A stretch of DNA of 64,000 bases, from assembly GCF_021130785.1 (NCBI RefSeq), contig NW_025777932.1, positions 1 through 64,000 of the forward strand, written 5' to 3'. The first letter of the stretch is position 1, and each line of letters starts with the position of its first letter. This DNA comes from Homalodisca vitripennis. Its lineage: Eukaryota > Arthropoda > Insecta > Hemiptera > Cicadellidae. The notes beneath the pieces are model-generated. The model did not search any database. It had not been told where the DNA came from and saw only the letters and a list, made by a program, of their open reading frames with translations. Positions 15,201 to 29,040 of this stretch are shown piece by piece. Position numbers and translations under genes: made by a program.

Positions 15201-18200
15201 GGCTCGTGTTCTGTGACTATATGTGGGGCCACATACCCTGCTGTTGTGCTTACTAATATTTCGAGCAGTAACTCAATAAACGAGATGAGTTAATAAAATT
15301 TAATAATCTCATACATGCGGCTAAAAATGTAAGTTAAAAGTTCTAGATGGCGAAGGCTCTATAATTAAGTTCTAGCTGTTGTTACAACATATAAGAATAG
15401 TAATAAACATATTTCTGATTGAGCATATGCGCGGTTAATTTAGGTATATTGAGTTCAAAACTAATAATAGAGGTTTTAAACCATTGTGATGAACGCTTCA
15501 GTGGGTCGACTCTGGAGTGTGTATAAATTTTACATAATATACTTGAAACAATCAAAGAATTCAAGTAAAAGGTTCTCAATTTTTCTAATAATATTCGATC
15601 AAAAAATCTCACATAACAATTTCTAGCTTAGGTACTCTTATTTAAAAATTATGAAATTATTTTGTTGGAAAAAATTTCTAATATGATCTTCTGGTCTGTT
15701 GTCCTTCTTCTGTTTTCCGTATGTAGGCGTAACAGCTTCATTGGTAGGTTATCGTATAATGTTGAGCAATATCGCAATTAATATAAAACTACTAATCGCC
15801 TGTTCAAGAGTTAATACAATGACATAATAGTGTATAGAAAATTAGGACTAGATTTCTAAAGGATGTAAAAATTAACATAACATTCTGTTTGATTTAGAGA
15901 ATGTAATCGTAAGCTAAGTTACGATCTCCAATGCTGTTACTAAGCGTAAAATATGGTGTGTATACCTGAGTCTGAAACTTGTCCCAGGGCACAGGACGGC
16001 ACTTTGTTGTAGTTCCATCGCAATCAGACCCACTGTCCAAGTTCAACAATAAATTACACGGATTGCAAAATGTTATTTCAGTTTTTGGTTGTGTATATCT
16101 GAGCTCATACTTACTTGTTAACCTGCATTTTACAAATTACAAAACAAATTCATAATAAAAAATACTAGTGAGTTAATCATTAAAAGTGGTAACATCTTTG
16201 TTTATTGTTGCACAAAATCAGTTTACACGTTTAAATTTGTCATTATAAAATTATTTATAATTTTACTACAGAAACTAAGAAAAGGTCTTCTATCGTTAAA
16301 TATTTCAAGGGTATATTATAGATATATAAATTTCAATATGATAAAACCACTTAGAAAATTAGCCTTTGTTCTTAATTAAGGAATTGTTTTTTGTAGTTCT
16401 TTTTAGTAATTACCTTTTTTAAATACTTTTCAAACTTGTAAGGCGGAATATAAAGTGTTAAAATACAATACATTACTAAAAAAATGGCAGTTATTTACTT
16501 TATTGGTTCCATAAATTGCATAAAACACTATAAAATCAATGTATCCACTTTATTTATATAAATTTAAGTAATTCTTGTATGTCTCACTCCAGCATAACAA
16601 TTAAAATGACGTGGAAAGAATAATTTCTTACATCCGATGAACCATGCTCACCTTATATTATTATTATTATTACCAGATTTTAAAATAGAGGAGGTCGTAC
16701 AAATCATACGGTTATTGTTTGTTTGGTTATGTATGTCCTCCGATTTTTCAGAAACATTTATATTTTTATTATTATTGTTTTAACATATTGATAGCCCCAT
16801 AGTTGACCTAAATTTTTCTATTTAAGTATCAAGTATATGATCATGAAATCACTTTGCAAATTTTACGTAGGCACTTTGGACAAACACGTGGAGATGCCGT
16901 TTACTTGTAATTAATACAACATACCTAGGAAACGCATCGACAACATAATTTCCCTTGTTTCTATTCGGAATGACAGCATAATCAGAGAAATATAATATCC
17001 TGAAATAACGGTACAGGGATGAATGTGGGGGTTGTAATTTTATGCACTCATTCATGTAATTTTATGTAATTTTGTATAACTCATTTTTATACAACAATCA
17101 TAGTAAAATTGTAAATGTAATTGTATATTCTTTACATAACGGATAATGCAGTTATATCAATCCATATTCGACTATCCAACTCGAATAGTAATAATAATTG
17201 AATTCGATGTAAATTATCAACCGCGTGAATATTTCTTTTCAGAGTTTTGTCAAAAACATTACACATTACATTTGGCAGATATATCCTAAGAATAAAACAT
17301 CTATATAATGTATAAGAGTGGAGTTAATTGTATAATATATGTGTTTCATTTAATATTACTAAAATTGTTAATGTTGATCTTTACAGGTTATTACCCGTAA
17401 TCTTGGTTATTATATATAATGCAAGATGTATGTTAAAATTCTCTCAGATAGTAAAAACTAACCAAAGTGGTACTTTTATTAAATATTAACTGTTCTTTTT
17501 TGTATGCTTACAATTAGGATTAATAATGAAATAATAAAGCGTATCCATTTTTGCCTGTTTTATAAATTATTGACAGAACTTAAATTTGATATTGAAAACT
17601 CGATCCAGCCCGGAAGGGATATGAATATATTACATGGACGGGAACATCGACACTAAAGCATATTTGCTCAATATTTACGGCAGATATATATAGTCGTCTT
17701 TGGGGCCGAAAACATATAACACATATCTTTTATAATGGCACTTTGGGGTACCATATAAAGATAGGATCGAGCATGACTTGATTTAAAAAAAAACGTACAA
17801 GATTTTTATTTACTTCTGCTTTGTTATAACACTGCAATAGTTCTCATATTGTACTGAGAACAGTATTCAACAACTACAATTTAATTAATATATGAAACAG
17901 TGTTTTTGTATATCCAGAGTGGTACTCTTAATAAAGTGAAACATAAGAAACGTACTTAAAAATAAATATTTATTATGATTCCCTTTCGACAAAAGTAAAA
18001 AATACAAAATTAATTAAATGAACTAATAAAAACTAAAGATACTATAAATATGACGTTTTAAACTTTCATTTTAGAATACACAATAATAATGCACTAAATG
18101 AAACTTATTTTAGCACCAAGTGAACAAGTTTCGTAACAACAGTACATGTAATGGAACCATTAGTAAAGATTTACAATCCTAAATGGATTTGTATGAACCG

Positions 18201-19797
18201 TTTCCTTGTTATCAAGATATGTCTTACATCATGACTCTTATCATGATCTTTTGTATTATTTCTACTATTATTTATCGGTTTTAATTCTTACATTTTTATC
18301 TTACAAGATTACGTTTATGAAGTAAAAGTTGATGTTTTTATTACATATATAGTACACTAAAATGGAAACTGAGGGTTAACTGAAAGACTGCTTCACAAAA
18401 GAATTAAATAAAGAACTGTTAAGAAAACAATGTAATATTTTTATTGTGCTTAAAGCAAAATCAATAATACGAGTTTTATATAATATTAAGAAGATAAGAA
18501 AATATTTAATGAATCAAGCAATAAAAAAATATTATCATGTAACCAAATTGAGATTTTCCCATAAAACTTTAAATCCCAATGAGTTTTTCTTGTTTGAGTC
18601 TTGATTTTTACTACTAAAGTGTTTGGATATTAAACCTTTTCACCTAAACTTGTCTTTTGAGTTAGTTTTAAACACTGGAAGTCTATGATAATCCGTATAT
18701 ATTAAAGAAATGTATTTGAATAACTTATATAAGAACTTATATGAACAGTCTCGTGTTATTTAATATTCATTTATACTTATTTAATTTGAATTAAATTAGG
18801 CTCAACACTACATCACATATAATTTTACTGAACGAAATCCCTGTCAATGAAATAATGATAAACGTGTTTCTGTTAATGTAATTAATATATTATATTTATT
18901 ATATAACTTAACTGGTAAAAATGTAACAATTTATAGACTATGCCCACATTAAAAATAGAGAACATTGAATAATGTAGATCAAGAAAATTGTCAGACTGAC
19001 TACGATATAGATTTCCTAGATACCTGTAATCGGATAATCCTTGCAAGATAAATTAAGTGGAACCTAAGTCGATTGTCTCCAGTATATTAAGGAGTATGTT
19101 GCCCGGATGAGTGTTTTTATATAAAAAAATAACTTGTATTTTGTTTATTTTCCGGAAATGTAAAAAAATACCTTGTGTATTTGAAAATAGATTACCATAA
19201 AAATCAGGTTCTACTTATTCTACAGTTATAAAAATAATAGACATGAAATTTCATAAAGAATAGAAAGAAATAATTACAGTATTCTCAAACGAACAGATGT
19301 TATTGGTTGGAATGTTGCATGAAAATGCATTCATAGTACATCGCTATTTTCGAATTTTCAAATCACTTAGATCATTGTGCAGCTATAAAGCGTGTGGTTT
19401 TATTGATATTCAGAGAATAAAAATCTCTAAATTGATTATGACTTACATTACGTAAAAATTAAATTTCTAACCGGTGATTAGTTACTCTATTAGTGTTAAT
19501 ACCTAATATACTTTGCATTTAACCTTATATCTTTTATGTACAAAAGCAATACGTTTTCGTTGTGCTATAAAGTTCATAAAATTATAAGTTGAATGGTCTA
19601 TGTTTACGGTATATGTCTACATATCACATTGTACTGATTTTACTTCTCATTCTGGTACATGTTTTTGGTCGATGCTTTAGATTGTGTATTTGGATTACTA
19701 GATATCCTATTGATTTACTTCTATTATATAAATGTTACGGCTTAAACTCTTAATAAATGAAATACATGATTACTTTACTTTTATTTCAGTTATGTGG
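15201..19797. other. AT-rich non-coding DNA
   Basis: No supported coding or RNA feature. Open frames at 15382-15612 and 16849-17055 (minus) have no recognisable motifs. Confidence 0.5.
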
Positions 19798-19862
19798 GTC
19801 TGACGATGTGTTCTTTGAGCACGAAAGGCCTCACAAAATAAAACTTTTTCATTTTATTGGAG
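19796..19862 (+). mobile_element. possible Penelope-type 3' end with hammerhead-like core
   Basis: The segment has CTGACGA, a short stem (GTG...CAC), then GAAA, bracketed by GTGGG and CCTCAC, which can pair. This is the order of a hammerhead core (CUGANGA, stem II, GAAA, enclosing helix). Penelope-like elements are known to carry such motifs in their terminal repeats. A similar arrangement occurs at the 3' end of the Penelope element at 63.79 kb. No reverse transcriptase is attached here. The stem III/cleavage-site part is not convincing, so the motif may be inactive or coincidental. Confidence 0.35.
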
Positions 19863-22800
19863 TGTTTGATCATATATTAAGCATTTAGAATTTCCAATAA
19901 GAAGAGGCTGGTAAAATGTAATGAAATACATTTCAAATTTATCGAGACCTAGATAAGTTTTACCATAGCGTTATGTTGTTACTTCGATGCAAAAAATATA
20001 TATTACCTTACATTTTTAATCACGAGACTTTAAAGGAATATAAATACTTACCTTTAAAAATCGCAGTAAATTAACTTCTTAAAAAAATGTTACAAGTTAG
20101 GCTGTGTTATAAATCTCCAGAGTTACAATAAGTAGTAAAAAAGGTGAAATGCTAAAAGAAAAGATTTACCATTATTTAGATCTTAAAATTTAAAGCACAA
20201 GGTAAAAAGAAAGAATTTAATACAATCGGGGTCACTGATAGTTTTCCAGTCCAAGTATCACCCCAACAATGCTTGACCTCGTTTCTGTTAGAGCTTTAAG
20301 CAACTGTGAAATCTTTCTTCCCACATTGAAGAATGGGTTATCTGTGTTACGACACTAAATTCAAATTTATTATACGTATTACCCTACCACATCACCAGTT
20401 TATACTATGTAGAAGCGTAATTGTATACACGTAAGGGTGTATTTTTATACTGCTTTGTACGTTTTTAAATTTTTGTAGCTTAGCCTATCCTATCCAGATT
20501 TACTACTGTATTTTTGTATGGTATTTTATTGTAAAATATATGAAATATTATATATAATTACAGTATAATATATTCATACCTTATTCATGTTCAATACTCG
20601 GTACGTCATAGACATATCATTTATAAATTGTAAAGTATTCATGTAACTAGCGATGGCATTTGGAAAATATTCAAATTTGAGTTTCATTCAAACTTGATTG
20701 GATAACTCAGAATATTTCAGAAGCTTTTGAACTATCCAAGGTTAGGGAAAGGACTCATAATCGGAATCTGTATCATTTGTTAGTGAAAGAAATTGTGACT
20801 AAATATGAATGAGTTCTATGATCTTTTCAGAGGGAAGTATATTCAAATTTAAGCACAATCGTACTCAGTAGTGTTACATGATAGCATGATAAAAAATAAT
20901 TAAAACAAACACACCAAAATTATTTACAATTCAATAGATCCTTAAATACAAGATTTCTCTATTATGCAGACAATACTACTCATAGATGCTCTAATTAATA
21001 TCGTCTGTTTTATTTAATTAATTGAAAGTACAAACATATGTAAACCAAATGCAGTAAACCATTTATGTAATCCACATCCCTCACCAGCGCAAAAAGTTTT
21101 GTATGTGTAAACATATTTTTTTAAATTATTTATGTGTGTTTTTTGAATTTATAGCTTTCTTTAAATTGAAAATCGTGCCGTGGTATATTATCAATTTAAA
21201 GAGGCTAATATTATCCTTTTTAACATAAAACAATATAACATATTTATTAGATTTTTAAAATGTTAGATTATCAGCCCGGAAATATAATAATAGGTATTGT
21301 CTGCGCAAAATTAGCTGTAATTTTCTTCCCCTATTGAAGTCTTCAGTCAGAGGCCGTCAGGTTATCAAGAGAGAGATGAGGAAGGCGGTGACATCTAATT
21401 AGATTTTATTTGGAGTAACTACATTAATATAAAAGTAAATGTTGTATTTTACCAGGCGAGTTAAATCTACCTAACACTTAACATGAGACTGTATTAAATT
21501 TTATATTCTTTTCTCTTATCCTAGTTTTTTAATAAAAATGGGTAAGTTAATTAAAAAACTCATCGATCTCCATTATGAGCTATCCCTCAGTTTATGTACG
21601 GTTTATTTGAAAGCTTTAGTTGTCAAAACATGCCTCTGCGTATTATGTATTGATTAAATTTTGAATCTATTAACTTGAGTGCCTGAGCGTCCTTGAATAC
21701 CAGCGAGAGCGTCATTCACTTAATGGTCCGATTCGACTTCCAATTAATATATTTTATTTATCCTTCAAATAAAATTTTTAAATAAATTCACCAACTTTAC
21801 ATTTATAAATGAAGATAAATATATGTAGCTATAGTTAGTAACATATGCCTAAAGGAAATAAAGAAACTTCTTATACGATGTGTTCCGTAACTCTCTGGAC
21901 AAGTATACCACGTTATTGCTCAGATTTAGAAACGTACTTCACAATATGAATATGGGTCTCCCATATGCCTGTCACTAATTGTTATTATAAAAAATATCCT
22001 TAATTATAAGTAATAAATTAAATTATACCTAACTTGGCTCAAACGTTTATAACAACAATGCTAGTTACAGCAATGAATGTAATATTTAATTACTTATAGT
22101 ATTGTTAAAATAGCGGCAAATAATACTTTTAAAATTTGAATATAATAAACACTAGCAGTTTCTATCAAGAATTAAAAGAATACAGTTACAGTGTTTAAAT
22201 AATTTTATAAAAAAACTTTAATTGAATAATACATAACTGATTCAGAGCCTATTTACTGTGACAGGTCATGGCCCATATTGAGGTTCTCAGCGAATAGCTA
22301 ACAATACAAAAACTGAATAAAAGGTAGCTATGTAATTATATTTACAGTACTCAACTTTCGTGTCTAAATAAACTTTTTTTGCTGAAACATCACTAAACAT
22401 TATGTTACATCTCGAGAAAAATAAATGTTGTAATAAATATGTGTAAATTATTTTCCGATACGCCTGGATGTATTACAAACTGATTGAGATGTTGATATAT
22501 AATTTTCACCATACTTTTTAATAAAACTTATCTGATTTCTTAAGTAAAAATAGTTGCGCTTCTTTCGAAAGAGGGGCAACAGGGGGTAACAATCCCTATC
22601 TTGTGACGTGTAATTTTAATATAAGGTTACTCCATTCTATCCCTTTTTGAACGGGGGGGGGGGGGTGTGGCTTCATTAGCCAAAAATCCATAAAAGACTT
22701 GCAATAATATAGTATAGGTTGTACACCTCAATACTAACTCAATCAGTTTTGGATAGATCCAGGTCTATCAGGACTTAATTTAAAACCCAAGATAAAGGGT

Positions 22801-23019
22801 TAATTGCGCGTGAATTTTGCTACAAACGTTTTCATCTATTTGTGACATTGTATTTATACTTAATAGACCTTTAAAATGACATGACACAAGATTGTGGTCG
22901 CAATTTGGAAATGTAAAGTTAACCTTTCTTCTCCCTTTAAAAACGGGATGACAGTTTATTTATCCTTCAAAAATCCACAAAATTATTTTAATCAACCATA
23001 CCTAGGTAAAGATTTTCCA
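19863..23019. other. AT-rich non-coding DNA
   Basis: No gene supported. It contains a 13-base G run (22653-22665). Two blocks near 22570-22665 and 22920-22975 are similar to one another (ACCTT/TACTCC...CCCTTT...AACGGG) and hint at an old repeat. Confidence 0.5.
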
Positions 23020-23472
23020 TCAATATTTCAAGCGGTTTGGAATAGTTTCAGGCTTAGCTGACCTTAATTTACACTCTGTATAAGACAACAACAAATGATA
23101 ACGCTGGGATTCGACACGCAAAGATAACTCGGTGTTGGCTTCTGAAAGACTTATGTGGAATGGCAGCTCAACTGAGTGGGTCTGTCTGGTCGGTTTCAAG
23201 TGAATCATTGTGGTATATGGAGCACATCGCACGGAGCAGGGAAAGAACCGGACATGACCCGGTTCTCTCCCGTCAGTTTTTAGCGAACTAACGAAGTATG
23301 TGGAGCACGTAAAATGGGTATTATTTATGTCAAGTTCCTGAATGTGGTCAGGAAGTTCATCCAAATCTATTTTAAATGGATATATTGTCAAATTGAAGTG
23401 GTTTTTAGTTAATTTAAATGCCGTGATACAGTGTTTCATTGTAAGTTGAAGTGGTAGTTGTAACTTAAACAA
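23020..23472 (-). CDS. unrecognised 150-codon open frame
   Basis: This is the longest open frame of the left 44 kb, and its codon use is of normal complexity. The protein would be hydrophilic, with a patch of Cys residues (residues ~55 and ~78-82: FPCSVRCAP) and no signal peptide or membrane segment. I recognise no family. It could be an exon of a host gene, a fragment of a transposon protein, or chance. No promoter or splice site distinguishes these. The flanking AT-rich DNA has no matching continuation. Confidence 0.25.
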   Translation of the reverse strand: MFKLQLPLQLTMKHCITAFKLTKNHFNLTIYPFKIDLDELPDHIQELDINNTHFTCSTYFVSSLKTDGREPGHVRFFPCSVRCAPYTTMIHLKPTRQTHSVELPFHISLSEANTELSLRVESQRYHLLLSYTECKLRSAKPETIPNRLKY

Positions 23473-23861
23473 CTTTCTTGTTTTGCATTAGAATACTTCC
23501 AGTAGAGAAGGGTTTTAAACGTCTAGGCATGACACAATTGCATAAAACAGCATAGAAAATAACTCACAGAAAAAATAAAATAATTATATTTATGATAATC
23601 AATCCATATTTAAATTAATATCACTGTACAGTCTTTCATTTTGCATTGATATGGCCATTTTAATTACTATTAAATTTAAAAGCAACTGGTGTTTTTCAAC
23701 TTTTTACTTTTACTGGTCTACAAAACTGCAGTAAACTTCTAACATACCATCTAATGGTCAATTCATACAATAAATATCATGGGAATCCCTCAGAATTCTT
23801 AGCTGTGTCCTCCAGTGTACCCCCACCCCCTCTGTAGTGTAGTGTGTGAATGTTCCCTGTG

Positions 23862-23863
<2 letters not shown>
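23473..23863. other. non-coding DNA
   Basis: Nothing supported. Confidence 0.5.

Positions 23864-23911
<48 letters not shown>
23864..23911. repeat. (TG)n microsatellite
   Basis: A pure TG run of about 48 bp, preceded by the related words TGTAGTGTAGTGTGTG. Confidence 0.95.
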
Positions 23912-23912
<1 letters not shown>

Positions 23913-24385
23913 TTACTAGTCTAATACACTGGCGACTATCTTTAGTCTTCTACGCCTCTATAGGAAGGCGCGCTCACGGACTAAGAACCGCTGATATGTA
24001 GCATCATACAGGCCACACCACGGACCTGTTGAGGGAAATAAACCACTCGATGGGTTTCGCCGTGGTTGACGCGTTAGTTCCGTCGTAATCCATCCTACCA
24101 TTGCGTCTTATAGGGTATGTCACACGTACACCCGAAGGGCCCATCTATCCATCGAGCAACATATTACAGGAAATTTTTATTGCATGTATATATATGTTCT
24201 TGAGTTCCAAATTTGTTTTAACTTCATGAACTTCATATAACATTGCTATACTTTAAAAGAGAAATATATTTCTACAATTAAATGCAGAATTTTACATCTA
24301 ATATAATAACACTTTTGAAATTAAACATGGAGCTTTATTTCTATATGAGAAATTTTATTTTAGACTAATACAATTTCTACATGTA

Positions 24386-24389
<4 letters not shown>
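23912..24389. other. non-coding DNA with a GC-rich island at its left
   Basis: Positions 23930-24170 are clearly richer in GC than the surroundings but have no open frame or RNA fold that I can recognise. Confidence 0.45.

Positions 24390-24441
<52 letters not shown>
24390..24441. repeat. (TA)n microsatellite
   Basis: A pure TA run of about 52 bp. It is followed directly by ACCGAATTTCAT and GTTAATTAGTTTTTCAG, words of a repeat motif also found near 36.83 and 46.5 kb. Confidence 0.95.
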
Positions 24442-24443
<2 letters not shown>

Positions 24444-27400
24444 AAATATACATACCGAATTTCATTTAAATCTGTTAATTAGTTTTTCAGTGATATAATA
24501 AAAAAGCCTAACATCCAAAATCAAAATATAATCCTTACAATACTTTGGATTTATATTTTTAGTGGGATTAACTTATTTTTATTCAATTTTAAATTAATAA
24601 CGCTTTCAGAGAAAACGCTAATAGAATTATAAAGAGCTTTCACATTGTTGTTCCCTTTTAGAAATGGATATAGAGGTAGGTAGGTATCCGTAACTAAATC
24701 TGAGGGAAAGAGCGTTAAGAAAATGTACTGTGCAGTACATATTTCCCCTGAGCCCAGAAAAGGTAAGAACTGATCTTGTTCACGAGTTTTCTTACCGCTA
24801 TACAGTCAATCTCCTACTAACCGTTCTAAAACATTATGGAAGTATTACTTCTTATTTTGTTGTTTTTGAACCTCGTAAAAATTCATCAAACCATGGGGGC
24901 AATTAGAAAATCAGTTTGTTACTTAGCAGTTACCCGCGGCTTCGCATGCAATTTCGTAGGCTTTACACTTGTAGGTGAGCATTTCTGGTTTGAGCGAATT
25001 ATATATCCAATGATAGAGCCTGTTGAATATAATTATCTGTTCTGTGTAAACATCATTTTATGACAACACAACCATTTCTTTAATTAATTGAACACATTTT
25101 AATATTCTTTATGTTTATATTCATGAAATATAAGTGACCTTGATAGTATGAACACTTTTATTTCAACAATATCTGCAAAAGCTGATGAGCACAGAGTAAG
25201 AAAATATCCAGATAAAAATTACGTTCCAATAAAATACTCTTTTAACTGCACATTTTTGACAATATTAAGTATGAAATGCTTGGTCCGCGCTGTAATTTAA
25301 ATATTTTAAACACTTTTACTATAAATTCAAAGACTGGTAAAACCCCACATTAGGTTTCTTTCTACAGAATCTTTTAACCGTTTTATACCTGTATATCTAA
25401 AGATATATGAAACCATTTAATTTAAGATTTCCATGTTTTCCTCTGTGGGCCGTCCCCCAATGGTTGGCATATCATGGTAATAGCAAGGAAAAATAGTTTA
25501 CATAGCCATATGACACTGTGCAAAGTTTATAGATGTTATCTGCTATGGTTTGTAAAATATTAAGCCGTACCCAGACTTTTCAAACACCTTGTATAATAGC
25601 AATACATGTTTTACATATAACATAATTAATTTTTAATTAGTATAAAATACGAGTTTGTAACTCCGATCCCTGGGACATGCCAAAAACATTCCTAATTCAT
25701 TGAGGACTGCTACGATATCCAACCCATTTGGTTATGAAATCTCCTTTTAGTGTTTTGTACAGTATTTTAGTGACCCAAAATTACGAGTAGTGTATAATGT
25801 GTTTTCCCTACATATTTCGATCTGTTTATGTTAATTAGGTGAATTCATAGGTTGTGAATAGAGGAATGATAATCTTTCATAATTGCTTCTTAACATTTTA
25901 TAACTTCAAAACAATTATTGTATTAAAATGTTTTTAGAATATAGTTCACTTTAATTATTTAGAGATATTTTAGAGACTTTTAAAATAAAAAGATGAGTTG
26001 AGTCGTATTTTGTCACATGCTGCGGTCCCTTTCAGGCTTGTTCACCGAATAACTTTCCGTTCAGTTTCTGAGTTACTCCCTCTAACTTTGAGTGCTGTTC
26101 TACACTCAACCATTCGGCAGTCATTCACAGTTAAAGTTTGTTTAAACAACATGACGAACTGAATCTTAATATTTTCCTATTGTTGTTTTCCCAATCTTTC
26201 TGTATTGTGGTAATGGTTTGTTAACGATGAAGGGGGAGTATTGCATCTAGATACAAAATGCCCAAGGTGGAACATGCCAGATATGTTTGGGTACACAACA
26301 AAATCTTGTACGTATAAATTGCTATATGTAAATTTATATTTTATGTACCTTTATTAATATCTTCCTATTGTAAATAATATTATAAAAGGTTGATTGTCTT
26401 TGTTACGACAATAGAAAACGGCTAATTAACAGTAAAGCTTTTTTGTTTCATAATCTACATAGTAGATCATACAAATCATACACTCCTAAGAAGTATAAGA
26501 AAATTCTAGTAAACTAAGAAACTTTTAAAATGTTTGATTCATAACTTTGTGTGCTTAGTAAAAATAAGAACTGAATGCATTTAACCAATTACATCATAGA
26601 TAATGACATCTAAATTACGTAATACTCTCCTTTTTTGTACAAATGAAAAATGAAAGAGGTAAATCATTCATTGAATTGCCTGAACAAATCAGGCAAACCT
26701 CGAACGAAAGTAAGTAATACATTTATGTTAAGAGGATTTGTTAGTAAATCGCTAGTGTCTTAGAAATTTGAAATCACATACATACCCAACAAATAAGTGA
26801 TACTTATTAAAACTGTTTTATTTATATCAAATACCTTGACTTTTTATATACTATACTAAACATTTAGAGGTTATAATTTGATTATGCAAGGAAAATGTGA
26901 GAGAAACTTGAACAAGTTTAATGACGATTGAACCAAACGATAATTAAATAAACCTCTCTGATATCTCTGAGTTCAGTATTCGGTAGTGCTTACTGCAGCC
27001 AGAGGTGACAAGCGGAAATATTCAAGGAATTCATTTATTATAACTGAATGTTAAATAGTGTTTGAAAAAAACCAAAAATAAATAGTTTCCATATATTTAT
27101 TTGTGTACGACACTGTAGTCAGTGCAATGTACATGCAGGTCCATACATCACATAAGTTTTACGTACAAACGTTTGCCAAAATATTCATTAACTGTTATAA
27201 ATCATTACCCAATATTTTTTACCTGATCTTTGTTCAATATTACCTGGCAAACAAATTTATATATTATCACCTACAATTCAAAAGCTTCGAAGCGAATCCT
27301 TTTAAGAACATATGTAATAATGATTACAAAAACCTAAGCAACTAATGTAAGTTATTTTTAAAAGTTTAGTTAAGTAAAGAATGTCTTGTTATACCAGGCG

Positions 27401-28698
27401 AAAAGATAGAAGTAACCCTCTCTAACACTTGACCTGGGGACCATCGGCTTAAAGATAAATTCCGAACTACCACCAATTGTCGGCGGGCAGGCGGGCTGTT
27501 TGCGAGGACAGGGTCGCTCAGCAGCAATCACGCTCTACATTATTTGATTCGATTAACTATAGTACACACTACACTATGCATTGGCATTTGATATTCCAGA
27601 TTTATTTATGATTTACCTATTGCACCAGATTATGAGTGCAAATGTATATTTATTTTTCTACCTTATCAATAACAGTCGTAGCAATTGACGGTTGTTTACG
27701 TAGATTATCATGGATGGTATGCAGTAAAGACTAGATCAAGGACGTTGATTGCATAAATTGGATTGAAGTAAATTTATCTCGAAATCCAAAAACTTGTACA
27801 TATGTTAAGTGAAGAATTTATCTAGAGTAGTTATCCAAGTAGAAATGTAACTGACATCCGTATAAACTTTTTATGTAACACAATTTTATATTACTAACAT
27901 ATAGATAAGGTTTACTAAAAACTGCCTAAAATCTTTAAGTTATGAAAGGCATAGTTCGATAGTTTGCGAACATTGTTAAAACAAACAGGATACCAATATG
28001 GTTTCATCGAAACCGCTTTATAATTACTTTAAAACAATGATTTTTAAAGCCAACAAGGGACTTAATTCGTGCTATTGCAGTCTGCCTAAAAATGAGACGC
28101 AGGATTTTGTATTCTCAGATCTTTATATGTGACTCGTCTCTATTTATTTAAAAATCTGCGTAGCTTTCTTCGTAAACTTATAAAAAATATAAGAAAGGAA
28201 AATGTGTTTTTTTCTTTGTATAATTTTTACCTGTAACGTCTGTAGCCTGGACCACTGTTCTATACTTAAACAGGTAAAATAAAGAAGTAGTCAATCTTAT
28301 CGCTTTTCTCACCTATGTCTTTTTAGTATTAACACTCACTTTCACACATCATCTTCTTTCATTCAGCCACATTCGCACATGTTTTTTTTTCTGAATATTC
28401 TCTTCGAATGGCGTAATTTTCTAATCAAAACAAATTTTTACGTACTAAGGATATGTTATGAAGTTTGTATATGATATATAGCTCATAATTAAACTTATTA
28501 GGTTCCTCGACTAACAATAAATAATTAATAAAATGTGGTTAATTCAGTTAACATATCACCTACGCCAGGCACTATTACTTCCATTTACAAGTAAACACTA
28601 CAACTTATCTGAAAGCCAACCTCCTAAGGGCCCGGCTTGTTCTGAGAGTAAACCCTTAGTTTTATTTTTATCGAAATAGTGGTTGCTTTTAGTCCAAA
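24442..28698. other. AT-rich non-coding DNA
   Basis: No gene is supported. A TTACCCGCGGCTTCGC word at about 24930 is typical of the ends of insect interspersed repeats. A 16-base hairpin with a 2-base loop lies at 24724-24741. A GC-richer patch at 27480-27530 is unexplained. Confidence 0.45.
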
Positions 28699-29040
28699 TG
28701 AATCACTTATTTGAGAAAACAACACTTCTCCAATTTTTTTGTATTTTCACTTTTTCCTGTTTAAAGGGTAGACCTATCATTTATTAGAGAAATAACACTA
28801 CTCCAATGTTTAAGTCATACTTTATGGATATACGAATTAGACGTTTATTAGAGAAATAACTCTTCTTCTAGGCATGTGTTGTTTCTCAAACAAACAGAGC
28901 GTTTCCAGCTGATTTGTGCTTGTTTACAGATCTTGCCATTTTTGAGGTTATGTGTGTAACATCAAAGCATGGCTGTAAGCTGGTGATTCAAAGTGTATGT
29001 GTATTGCAGTTTTACATTTTTGTCTAAAAAGTAGTGTACA

